7,348 nt of DNA from an uncultured Collinsella sp. (GTDB lineage: Bacteria; Actinomycetota; Coriobacteriia; Coriobacteriales; Coriobacteriaceae): positions 1 through 7,348 of the forward strand of contig URWS01000071.1 of assembly GCA_900551605.1 (NCBI GenBank), written 5' to 3'. The position numbers and the translations under genes were made by a program. Of this stretch, positions 1-7,348 are shown one piece after another. Every line of letters starts with the position of its first letter. The first letter of the stretch is position 1. Under the pieces are notes generated by a model. That model was given only the letters and a program-made list of their open reading frames with translations. It was not told the DNA's origin and searched no databases.

Positions 1-186
1 CTGGTATGCATTTTGCGACCACAGCCTTGTGCCCGTTGACCTGCGGCTTGGCTCAGCTTGTCCCCGCGGCACCGTATCTTGTCCACAAATCCGTCAAGCT
101 CTTGGTCGGCATTTGGTTGGAATGCGCATGAAACGTGGTGCGAGCATGGGCATATGTGGAGGTCATGAGGTTGTAGCTGCATATTC
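1..186. other. Gene-free left flank
   Basis: I see no convincing coding sequence here. The forward frames are interrupted at 37-39, 129-131 and 202-204. A minus-strand frame is open from an ATG at 182 to the left edge (about 60 codons, Cys- and His-rich), but it has no ribosome binding site and no recognisable motif. Apart from the DnaA-box-like sites nothing stands out. The stretch is probably the intergenic region upstream of the rpsF operon, possibly with the end of a neighbouring gene outside the window. Confidence 0.5.
79..87 (+). other. DnaA-box-like 9-mer
   Basis: The sequence TTGTCCACA is seen directly. It differs from the E. coli consensus TTATCCACA at one position and equals the form commonly described for high-GC actinobacteria. 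A weaker version, TTGTCCCCG, starts at 58, which is 21 bases (about two helical turns) upstream in the same orientation. The sites lie about 100 bases upstream of the rpsF promoter. The rpsF-ssb-rpsR-rplI-dnaB cluster often sits near the replication origin, which makes DnaA binding plausible. A single good 9-mer can arise by chance, and no AT-rich unwinding region is visible, so this is not called an origin. Confidence 0.35.
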
Positions 187-215
187 TTGCGGCCTGGGAG
201 GTTGAAAGATATTAT
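187..215 (+). promoter_or_regulatory. Promoter of the rpsF-ssb-rpsR-rplI operon
   Basis: A -35 element TTGCGG (187-192) and a -10 element TATTAT (210-215) are separated by exactly 17 bases, the optimum for the housekeeping sigma factor. Transcription would begin near 222, giving a leader of about 65 nucleotides before the rpsF ATG at 287. The leader starts just ahead of the hairpin at 232-260, which fits a designed 5' untranslated region. The call rests on consensus matching only. Confidence 0.55.
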
Positions 216-231
216 TACCAAGTCTTTTCCT

Positions 232-260
232 GCTTCAGGCGCACCTTCACGACCTGAAGC
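232..260 (+). promoter_or_regulatory. rpsF leader hairpin, possible S6:S18 autoregulatory site
   Basis: GCTTCAGG (232-239) and CCTGAAGC (253-260) form a perfect 8-bp stem around a 13-base loop, lying between the predicted transcription start and the rpsF Shine-Dalgarno. In many bacteria the rpsF mRNA leader folds into a structure bound by the S6:S18 heterodimer, which represses the operon. Position and gene order fit that role. The conserved CCG trinucleotide that I recall for the described motif is not evident in the loop, so identity with that family is unproven. It could also simply be a stabilising 5' hairpin. Confidence 0.35.
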
Positions 261-286
261 CACATTTGCCCAGAGGAGGTGACAAT

Positions 287-580
287 ATGAAGGCTTATGA
301 ACTGCTGTTCTTTGTTGACCCGTCGCTCGACCCCGAGACTCGTCTCGCTGTTATGAAGCGTATCGATACCACGATCGCTGAGGGCGCTGGCAAGGTCGAC
401 TCCGTTGACGAGTGGGGCAAGCGCAAGCTCGCCTACGAAATCAACGACCTCACCGATGGTGACTACACCCTCATCAACTTCCACGCAGATCCTACCCAGA
501 TCGCCGAGCTTGATCGCGTCCTGCGCATCACCGACGCTGTGGTCCGCCACATGATCGTCCGTCGCGACGACCAGGAGTAA
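287..580 (+). CDS. rpsF: Small ribosomal subunit protein S6
   Basis: S6 is a structural protein of the 30S platform that binds 16S rRNA together with S18. The 97-residue product has the usual length of short S6 forms. It begins MKAYELLFFVDP, the typical first beta strand, and contains the family hallmark DEWGKRKLAYEI at residues 41-52. The late helix-strand RITDAVVRHMIVR spans 81-93. The ATG at 287 is chosen because AGGAGG lies at 274-279 with good spacing; a TTG at 266 would add seven residues in front of the conserved start and overlap the ribosome binding site. It is the first gene of the operon and partners directly with rpsR two genes downstream. The long basic or acidic tails seen in some S6 proteins are absent. 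Identification is secure. Confidence 0.97.
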   Translation: MKAYELLFFVDPSLDPETRLAVMKRIDTTIAEGAGKVDSVDEWGKRKLAYEINDLTDGDYTLINFHADPTQIAELDRVLRITDAVVRHMIVRRDDQE

Positions 581-628
581 GACTGTCGTTTTGGACTGGG
601 CTTGTGCCCCAAGAGGAAGTAGTGAGTT

Positions 629-1081
629 ATGAGCATCAATCGAGTGAACATCACCGGTAACCTCACCCGCGATCCCGAGCTGCGCGCCACCGCCGGCGGA
701 ACCCAGGTTCTGTCCTTTGGCGTCGCCGTGAACGATCGTCGCCGCAACGCGCAGACTGGCGAGTGGGAGGACTATCCCAACTTTGTCGACTGCACCATGT
801 TCGGCACCCGCGCCGAGGCCGTGAGCCGTTTCCTGGCAAAGGGAAACAAGGTCGCGATCGAGGGCAAGCTGCGCTACAGCTCTTGGGAGCGCGACGGCCA
901 GCGCCGGAGCAAGCTTGAGGTCATCGTCGATGAGATCGAGTTTATGAGCTCCCGTGGTGGCCAGGGTGGCTACGACCAGGGCGGTTACGCCCCCGCAGCT
1001 CCCGCGCCCGCAGCACGTCCTGCCGCGCCGGTGGCTACGCCGCCCGCGGTCGACGTCTACGATGAGGACATCCCGTTCTAA
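629..1081 (+). CDS. ssb: Single-stranded DNA-binding protein
   Basis: SSB coats single-stranded DNA at replication forks and repair sites and recruits partner proteins through its C-terminal tip. The 150-residue protein has an OB-fold at residues 1-107 (opening MSINRVNITGNLTRDPEL, typical of bacterial SSB, with SFGVAVND at 29-36 and DCTMFGTRAE at 54-63). A short linker at about 108-142 is rich in Gly, Gln, Ala and Pro, and the protein ends in the acidic tip DEDIPF (145-150), which binds PriA, exonuclease I, RecO and others. The OB-fold and intact tip indicate the essential housekeeping SSB and not a plasmid paralogue. AGAGGA at 612-617 is the likely ribosome binding site, about 11 bases from the ATG, slightly far. 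It sits 48 bases after rpsF and is co-transcribed with the ribosomal genes. Confidence 0.97.
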   Translation: MSINRVNITGNLTRDPELRATAGGTQVLSFGVAVNDRRRNAQTGEWEDYPNFVDCTMFGTRAEAVSRFLAKGNKVAIEGKLRYSSWERDGQRRSKLEVIVDEIEFMSSRGGQGGYDQGGYAPAAPAPAARPAAPVATPPAVDVYDEDIPF

Positions 1082-1108
1082 GGGTTGTTCACCTATTTTT
1101 GAGTGAGA

Positions 1109-1134
1109 GGCGGCTTCGGTTCGCCGAAGTTGCC
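1109..1134 (+). other. Stable hairpin between ssb and rpsR
   Basis: Bases 1109-1119 pair with 1124-1134 to give an 11-bp stem (two G-U pairs) capped by the four-base loop TTCG. It ends five bases before the AAAGG ribosome binding site of rpsR (1140-1144). No run of T follows, so it is not an intrinsic terminator. It could serve as an mRNA stability or processing element, or tune rpsR translation relative to ssb. Pairing was worked out by hand. Confidence 0.5.
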
Positions 1135-1153
1135 AAATGAAAGGTATTTTGAC

Positions 1154-1420
1154 ATGGCTAATGATTTTTCTGCACGTCAGCCGCGTCGTAAGTACTGCCA
1201 GTTCTGCAAGGAGAACACTGAGTTCATCGACTATAAGGACACTCAGCTTCTCCGTAAGTACATGACCGACCGTGGCAAGATCAAGCCCCGTCGCGTCACT
1301 GGCGCTTGCACGCAGCATCAGCATGACATCGCCAACGCCATCAAGCGCGCCCGCGAGATGGCTCTCCTGCCGTACACCGTCCCCGTGGTTTCCTCTCGTG
1401 GCAACCGCGACCGCGGCTAA
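1154..1420 (+). CDS. rpsR: Small ribosomal subunit protein S18 (zinc-type)
   Basis: S18 binds the 30S platform as a heterodimer with S6. The 88-residue product carries the conserved core RRKYCQFC (11-18), the [18 protein letters not shown] block (26-43), KPRRVTG (44-50) and [10 protein letters not shown] near the end. Cys15, Cys18, Cys52 and His55 form a CxxC...CxxH pattern, the zinc-coordinating version of S18 found in some lineages; many bacteria have zinc-free S18 lacking these residues. The ATG at 1154 is preferred because AAAGG lies nine bases upstream and [13 protein letters not shown] looks like a normal S18 start. A GTG at 1103 would prepend 17 atypical residues and fall before the hairpin. 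It follows ssb by 72 bases and precedes rplI by 15 bases. Confidence 0.96.
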   Translation: MANDFSARQPRRKYCQFCKENTEFIDYKDTQLLRKYMTDRGKIKPRRVTGACTQHQHDIANAIKRAREMALLPYTVPVVSSRGNRDRG

Positions 1421-1435
1421 GAAGGGAGACGCATC

Positions 1436-1975
1436 ATGAAGGTTATTCTTCTCGATGAGATCAAGGGCAAGGGCGGCGAGGGTGACGTCGTAGAGGTCGC
1501 TCAGGGTTACGCTGAGAACTTCCTGTTCCCCAAGAAGCTCGCTGTTGCCGCCACCAAGGGCAACCTCAAGCAGCTTGACGAGCGTCGCAACAACATCGCC
1601 AAGCGCGAGGCCGTCCGTCTGGCTACCGCCAACGAGACCAAGGCTGCCTTCGAGGGCAAGACGGTCACCGTTGACGTCAAGGTCGGCGACGAGGGCATCC
1701 TCTTTGGCTCCGTTACCGCCGCTATGATCGCTGACGCCATCAAGGCTCAGCTCGGTATGGACATCGACCGCAAGCGCGTCGAGCTCGGTAAGCCCATCAA
1801 GGTTGCCGGTGCCCACACCGTTGCCATCTCGCTGTACCGCGAGATCAAGGCCGAAGTTGTCGTTCTCGTCGGCGTTACCGCCGAGGAGCTCGCTGCCGAG
1901 GCTGAGGTCGAGGAGGCCGCTGAGGTCGCCGAGGCCGAGACCGCCGAGGTCGAGACTGAGGCTGCTGCCGAGTAG
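1436..1975 (+). CDS. rplI: Large ribosomal subunit protein L9 with acidic C-terminal tail
   Basis: L9 binds 23S rRNA at the base of the L1 stalk, projects from the 50S surface and contributes to reading-frame fidelity. Its N-domain (residues 1-50) shows the family signature: MKVILLDEIKGKGGEGDVV followed by GYAENFLFPKKLA at 24-36. A connecting helix leads to the C-domain at about 75-147, including GSVT (91-94) and HTVAISLYREI (127-137). The protein has 179 residues, while typical L9 has about 148. Residues 149-179 are an extra tail made almost only of Glu, Ala, Val and Thr, with 13 Glu and no Lys or Arg. GAAGGGAG at 1421-1428 supports the ATG at 1436. This is the last gene before a strong terminator. 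Confidence 0.96.
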   Translation: MKVILLDEIKGKGGEGDVVEVAQGYAENFLFPKKLAVAATKGNLKQLDERRNNIAKREAVRLATANETKAAFEGKTVTVDVKVGDEGILFGSVTAAMIADAIKAQLGMDIDRKRVELGKPIKVAGAHTVAISLYREIKAEVVVLVGVTAEELAAEAEVEEAAEVAEAETAEVETEAAAE

Positions 1976-2007
1976 CATTTGCTGCAACGCAACAATCTTG
2001 TTCTAAG

Positions 2008-2045
2008 AAGGGCGCTCTGGGAAACCGGGGCGCCCTTTTATTTTT
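2008..2045 (+). terminator. Intrinsic terminator of the rpsF operon
   Basis: Bases 2008-2020 pair with 2025-2037 in a 13-bp stem (two G-U pairs) closed by a GAAA tetraloop, followed by TTATTTTT. GC-rich stem, GNRA loop and a T-rich tail make a textbook Rho-independent terminator, 32 bases after the rplI stop. It separates the ribosomal operon from dnaB. Confidence 0.93.
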
Positions 2046-2083
2046 ATGCGCTGAGTGAGTGTCATGGTGAGCGTTACGTCGAA

Positions 2084-2099
2084 GTCCTATATACAGGAC
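2084..2099. repeat. Short palindrome upstream of dnaB
   Basis: GTCCT and AGGAC flank the AT-rich centre ATATAC; 14 of the 16 positions obey dyad symmetry. The size and symmetry resemble a dimeric repressor site, and the centre could contain a -10-like TATATA. It lies about 75 bases upstream of the best dnaB promoter candidate. No known regulator motif is recognised, so operator function is a guess. Confidence 0.25.
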
Positions 2100-2158
2100 C
2101 GTTCATCCGTTTGGTTCGGTGATGATTGGCGGCGCGCGGCGCGTTTTGGGACCGTGGC

Positions 2159-2167
2159 TGATACTAT
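2159..2167 (+). promoter_or_regulatory. Candidate extended -10 promoter of dnaB
   Basis: TG followed by one base and TACTAT (2162-2167) reads as an extended -10 element, four of six matches to TATAAT. No convincing -35 occurs at the normal distance. Transcription would start near 2174, leaving about 27 bases before the dnaB ATG. A promoter is expected somewhere here because a strong terminator lies upstream. Confidence 0.35.
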
Positions 2168-2200
2168 GGATGCTCGCAAGCGATATGAATGAGGATGCTC

Positions 2201-3592
2201 ATGGCATATGACGATAGGGAGACCGGGCTGACGGTCGAGGACCGCGGCTCCAAGTTGGGTCTTCCCCAAAACCAAGATGCAGAAGCCAATGTACTGGCCG
2301 CTATGCTGCTATCGCCCGAGGTGGTCGAAGAGGCCCAGGTCGAGCTGCAGCCCGATGACTTCTACCGGCCCATTCATAAGACCATCTATACCGCGATGGT
2401 CGATATGTACAACAGCCGCATTCCCATCGACTCCATCTCGCTGATCGATTACCTGCGAAGCATCAACAAGCTCGATGCCGTGGGCGGCGAAGCGTACATT
2501 TTGGAGTTGATGGGTCAGACTCTGTCGCTCGTGAACTGGCAGCACCATGCCGCCATCGTTCGCCGCGACTCGATGCTGCGTGAGCTGATCGGCGCCACTA
2601 ACGAGATCAACGCGCTGGCATATAACGCCCCCACCGACACCAAAGAGGTTGTCGAGCTGGCCGAGAGCAAACTGCTCAAGGTTACGGCGCGCGAGGTCAA
2701 GTCGAGCTACAAGACGCTGACCGAGTTTATGGTCGAGGCCTATAACGAGGCCGAGGAAGTGTGCCAAGCCGGTGGCCAGGCGGCGGGCGTGCCCACGGGC
2801 TTCCCGTCGCTCGACCGCATGCTCATGGGTTTCCGTGAGGGTCAGCTCATCATTATCGGCGCCCGCCCTGCTGTAGGTAAGACGTCGTTCGCTCTGAACC
2901 TGGCACTTAACGCTGCCGCTGCTGGTTATACCGTCGGCTTCTTCTCGCTGGAGATGTCGGGCAAGGAAATTGCCCAGCGTCTGATTTGCGCCTACGCCAT
3001 GATCTCGATCAGTGACTTCCGCATGGGCCGCATTAGCCCCGAGCAGTGGGCCAATATCAACGAGGCCACGCAGACCTTGTCCAAGCTCGATATTCTGATT
3101 GACGATACGCCCGGCACCACAGTGACCGAGATTCGCGCCAAGAGCCGCCGCATGCTCCATAACAAGGAGAAGGCAATCATCATCCTGGACTACCTGCAGC
3201 TGGTGAGTCCTCCGCCGGGACGCCGCTCCGAGAGCCGTACCGTCGAGGTTTCGGAGATGTCGCGTGGTCTTAAGATCATGGCCAAGGAGCTCAAGATCCC
3301 GCTCATCGCGCTGTCGCAGCTCTCGCGTCAGGTTGAATCCCGTACCGGCAAGCGCCCGCAGCTTTCCGACCTCCGTGAATCGGGTTCCATCGAGCAGGAC
3401 GCCGACATCGTTATGTTCTTGGACCGCTCCGCCGACGAGGCCGAAGCCTCGCGCGACGATCGACCCGACGAGGGCGTTACGCGTATCGTCGTGGCCAAGA
3501 ACCGTTCGGGCCCGATCGGCGACGTCGACCTGATGTTCCTGCCGGCATCCACCAAGTTCTATGAGCTTGATGGGGCACATGCCGAGGAGTAG
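2201..3592 (+). CDS. dnaB: Replicative DNA helicase DnaB
   Basis: DnaB is the hexameric ATP-driven helicase that unwinds the replication fork and interacts with primase. The 463-residue protein has the N-terminal helical domain (about 21-120, opening LPQNQDAEANVLAAMLL) and a linker. The RecA-like motor domain has Walker A GARPAVGKT at 220-228, Walker B IIILDYLQLV around Asp330, the SQLSRQVE block, and the late motif LSDLRESGSIEQDADIVMFL. Length matches the family and there is no intein, which is a common insertion in DnaB motor domains. ATGs at 2189, 2195 and 2201 are in frame; 2201 is preferred because AGGA (2192-2195) is five bases upstream, while the earlier ATGs lack a site. It sits behind the terminator of the SSB/ribosomal operon, apparently as its own transcription unit. 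Confidence 0.97.
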   Translation: MAYDDRETGLTVEDRGSKLGLPQNQDAEANVLAAMLLSPEVVEEAQVELQPDDFYRPIHKTIYTAMVDMYNSRIPIDSISLIDYLRSINKLDAVGGEAYILELMGQTLSLVNWQHHAAIVRRDSMLRELIGATNEINALAYNAPTDTKEVVELAESKLLKVTAREVKSSYKTLTEFMVEAYNEAEEVCQAGGQAAGVPTGFPSLDRMLMGFREGQLIIIGARPAVGKTSFALNLALNAAAAGYTVGFFSLEMSGKEIAQRLICAYAMISISDFRMGRISPEQWANINEATQTLSKLDILIDDTPGTTVTEIRAKSRRMLHNKEKAIIILDYLQLVSPPPGRRSESRTVEVSEMSRGLKIMAKELKIPLIALSQLSRQVESRTGKRPQLSDLRESGSIEQDADIVMFLDRSADEAEASRDDRPDEGVTRIVVAKNRSGPIGDVDLMFLPASTKFYELDGAHAEE

Positions 3593-3600
3593 GACAGGCG

Positions 3601-3619
3601 CCCGTTGCACGGGTATACT
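3601..3619 (+). promoter_or_regulatory. Candidate purA promoter with small palindrome
   Basis: TATACT (3614-3619) matches the -10 consensus at five of six positions and lies about 67 bases before the purA start. Immediately upstream CCCGT (3601-3605) and ACGGG (3609-3613) form an inverted repeat with a TGC centre, where an activator or repressor could act. No clear -35 hexamer is present at 17 bases. Transcription would begin near 3626. Confidence 0.4.
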
Positions 3620-3635
3620 GGGAATGTTTTGTGCT

Positions 3636-3660
3636 TCTGCGTGCCGGCGTGGCGCGTAGA
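3636..3660 (+). promoter_or_regulatory. Leader hairpin of purA
   Basis: Bases 3636-3645 pair with 3651-3660 to form a 10-bp stem (two G-U pairs) with the five-base loop GGCGT. It lies between the putative transcription start and the AAGGAG ribosome binding site (3675-3680). There is no following T-run, so it is not a terminator. It does not resemble a purine riboswitch, which needs a three-way junction and is longer. A role in mRNA stability or protein binding is possible but unproven. Confidence 0.4.
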
Positions 3661-3676
3661 CAGTCCATGAATGTAA

Positions 3677-4972
<1,296 letters not shown>

Positions 4973-4994
4973 TCGGGACTATTTGGTTATTGCG

Positions 4995-5036
4995 ATATAC
5001 CCCTTTGCAGCCCAGACGGGCGGCCGAGGGGTATAT
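4995..5036. repeat. Perfect 10-bp inverted repeat between purA and purD
   Basis: ATATACCCCT (4995-5004) and AGGGGTATAT (5027-5036) are perfect inverted copies separated by 22 bases; inside them GCCC (5010-5013) and GGGC (5018-5021) can form a second small stem. In RNA this would be one extended hairpin 22 bases after the purA stop. The following bases (TTGCTTGC) are not a strong T-tract, so it is at best a weak purA terminator. The right arm also contains the -10-like TATATT used in the purD promoter call, so the repeat may instead be an operator. Confidence 0.6.
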
Positions 5037-5037
5037 T
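5032..5037 (+). promoter_or_regulatory. Candidate -10 element of purD
   Basis: TATATT matches TATAAT at five of six positions and lies 53 bases before the purD start codon, embedded in the right arm of the inverted repeat. It is preceded by GGGG, similar to the GGG before the purA TATACT. The nearest -35-like hexamer, TTGCAG (5005-5010), is 21 bases away, which is too far for a normal promoter, so the call is tentative. Confidence 0.3.
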
Positions 5038-5090
5038 TGCTTGCAAGGGGCTCGCGCGGAGCGGGCCATTCATCCATAGAGGAGGCACCC

Positions 5091-6395
<1,305 letters not shown>

Positions 6396-6416
6396 AATCC
6401 GAGAGGAATGAGACGG

Positions 6417-7112
6417 ATGGACGAGAAGAACGAAGAGCTCGTGGACGCGCAGATCGTCGAAGAGGACAGCCGCATGTATGGGCACGCCGAGGGCGAGCCT
6501 GGTGGCGAGGTTGCTGACGAGCCGGCACTGGTGCTGGGCGACGACGACCCGCACGATGCCGAGTTGCACGAGAAGATTCTTTCGGAGGAGTGCGCCTGGA
6601 AGGGCAAGATCCTCGACGTCCACCGTCTTGAGGTTGAGCTGCCCAACGGTCACCGCAGCGCCCGCGATATCGTTCGCCATCCGGGTGCGGCGGCCGTTGT
6701 GGCACTGACCGAGAGCGGCAAGATCGTACTGGTGCGTCAGTACCGCACCGCCATCGACCGCGTGACGGTCGAGATTCCCGCCGGCAAGCTCGATCCAGGC
6801 GAGGACCCGCTCGATTGCGCCAAGCGCGAACTGCATGAGGAGACGGGCTTTAGGGCTGGTCGTATTCGCTTTTTGACGTCGATTGTCACGTCCTGCGGTT
6901 TTTGCGATGAGATTATCCATATCTACTTGGCTACCAAGCTCGAGTTTGATGCGCCCAACCCCGATGATGATGAGTTTGTCAACGTGGACCTGGTGCCGCT
7001 GCACGAGCTGATCGACGCCGTGCTCGACGGCAAGATCGAAGACGCCAAGACCGTCGTAGGCGCCTTGGCCTGCGATAGCATCGCGCACCGCTTGGGTGGA
7101 ACTGATCTTTAA
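6417..7112 (+). CDS. nudF: Nudix hydrolase, ADP-ribose pyrophosphatase family
   Basis: The likely reaction is hydrolysis of ADP-ribose to AMP and ribose-5-phosphate. The product has 231 residues. A complete Nudix box (G-x5-E-x7-REUxEExGU) spans Gly123 to Phe145, with GKLDPGE at 123-129 and RELHEETGF at 137-145. Flanking segments match the ADP-ribose pyrophosphatase pattern: VELPNG (73-78), VRQYRTAIDRVTVEIPAG (107-124) and SCGFCDEIIHIYLA, where family members usually have SPGFxDE. The core is about 180 residues like B. subtilis NudF, but roughly the first 50 residues are an extra, very acidic, probably disordered segment. The ATG at 6417 is preferred over 6408 because GAGAGGA (6401-6407) touches the earlier one but is nine bases from this one. 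Only 21 bases separate it from purD, implying co-transcription. Substrate is inferred from family likeness. Confidence 0.88.
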   Translation: MDEKNEELVDAQIVEEDSRMYGHAEGEPGGEVADEPALVLGDDDPHDAELHEKILSEECAWKGKILDVHRLEVELPNGHRSARDIVRHPGAAAVVALTESGKIVLVRQYRTAIDRVTVEIPAGKLDPGEDPLDCAKRELHEETGFRAGRIRFLTSIVTSCGFCDEIIHIYLATKLEFDAPNPDDDEFVNVDLVPLHELIDAVLDGKIEDAKTVVGALACDSIAHRLGGTDL

Positions 7113-7122
7113 AAGCGAGGGC

Positions 7123-7163
7123 AACCCTGGGACAAACACTACTGATTATTTTGTCCCAGGGTT
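7123..7163. terminator. Perfect 14-bp inverted repeat, probable terminator after nudF
   Basis: AACCCTGGGACAAA (7123-7136) and its exact reverse complement (7150-7163) flank a 13-base loop, ten bases after the nudF stop. The hairpin is followed by TTTCACG and then a T-rich stretch (TTGTTGTTTTAT), weaker than a canonical T-tract but adequate for a terminator. The length and perfection of the stem are also compatible with a dispersed palindromic repeat or an operator for the following transporter gene. Confidence 0.6.
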
Positions 7164-7193
7164 TCACGTTGTTGTTTTATCTCCGAGGACTGC

Positions 7194-7348
7194 ATGTTTA
7201 GAAGATTCTTGTCTTATTACAAGCCCCAGATGGGGCTTTTTGTTGCTGATACTGTTTGTGCTCTGGTGCTTGCCGCCATTGACCTGGCGTTCCCCATTAT
7301 TCTGCGCAATTTGACCGGTGGGCTGTTTACTCAGGGCCAGGCTGCTAT
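7194..7348 (+). CDS. ABC exporter, N-terminal fragment (runs off the edge)
   Basis: The first 51 codons are present. They read MFRRFLSYYKPQMGLFVADT and then a hydrophobic stretch (roughly residues 14-37) containing VCALVLAAIDLAFPIILRN. This opening, a short basic segment, then YYKP, then a first membrane helix ending near DLAFP, resembles the permease domain of homodimer- or heterodimer-type ABC exporters in which membrane and ATPase domains are fused (MsbA/BmrA-like). GAGG at 7185-7188, five bases before the ATG, supports the start. The nucleotide-binding domain would lie outside the window, so neither the ATPase nor the substrate can be judged. Large hydrophobic proteins of other kinds are not fully excluded. 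Confidence 0.7.
   Translation, partial: MFRRFLSYYKPQMGLFVADTVCALVLAAIDLAFPIILRNLTGGLFTQGQAA

Noticed and set aside
1..182. Minus-strand frame from an ATG at 182 to the left edge
   Set aside because: About 60 codons without a ribosome binding site or motif, and its upstream region is the rpsF promoter; too weak to call from this window.
215..1987. 590-codon open frame on the minus strand opposite rpsF to rplI
   Set aside because: It mirrors four certain genes. The biased codon use of the forward genes avoids triplets that read as stops on the opposite strand; its product is low-complexity Leu/Gly/Asp/Val-rich sequence with no family resemblance.
2087..2275. 62-codon minus-strand frame across the rplI-dnaB gap
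   Set aside because: It overlaps the dnaB start, has no ribosome binding site that I can see, and its sequence resembles no protein family I recognise.
2309..3610. 433-codon minus-strand frame opposite dnaB
   Set aside because: A shadow of the dnaB coding sequence; no ribosome binding site or recognisable domain.
6913..6921. TTATCCATA, a one-mismatch DnaA box
   Set aside because: Isolated inside the nudF coding sequence and expected by chance in a window this long.
7096..7314. Forward 72-codon frame across the nudF end and the inverted repeat
   Set aside because: It overlaps both nudF and the better-supported ABC exporter start in a different frame, and its translation crosses the inverted repeat.

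Overview
The window is a chromosomal housekeeping segment from a high-GC bacterium. The protein sequences, the strong G/C preference at third codon positions, the clear AGGAGG-type ribosome binding sites and the order rpsF-ssb-rpsR-rplI-dnaB suggest an actinobacterium-related lineage. My best guess is Coriobacteriia (Collinsella-like), inferred from general resemblance and not from any database search. All eight recognisable genes, and the start of a ninth, lie on the + strand.

Layout: bases 1-286 hold no convincing gene. They contain a DnaA-box-like 9-mer (79-87), a good sigma-70-type promoter (187-215) and a leader hairpin (232-260). An operon of ribosomal and replication genes follows: rpsF (S6), ssb, rpsR (S18, with a CxxC/CxxH zinc-type pattern) and rplI (L9, with an extra acidic tail). 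It ends at a strong intrinsic terminator (2008-2045). A roughly 155-base gap with a short palindrome and an extended -10 precedes dnaB, the replicative helicase, which therefore seems to have its own promoter. purA (adenylosuccinate synthetase) follows after a 93-base gap carrying a TATACT box and a 10-bp leader hairpin. purD (GAR synthetase) comes after a 118-base gap dominated by a perfect 10-bp inverted repeat, and starts with UUG. A NudF-type ADP-ribose pyrophosphatase gene follows 21 bases behind purD. A perfect 14-bp inverted repeat (7123-7163) then separates this group from the first 51 codons of an ABC exporter that runs off the right edge.

How the genes fit together: S6 and S18 bind each other in the 30S platform, and ssb is embedded between them, which couples ribosome and replication supply. 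DnaB unwinds the fork that SSB coats. PurD acts early in de novo purine synthesis and PurA commits IMP to AMP. The Nudix enzyme would return ADP-ribose to AMP and ribose-5-phosphate, so purA, purD and nudF form a loose nucleotide-metabolism group.

I found no new defence system, mobile element, CRISPR array or RNA gene. The unusual material is in the intergenic structures and in two protein extensions (L9 C-terminus, NudF N-terminus); these are flagged as modest leads.
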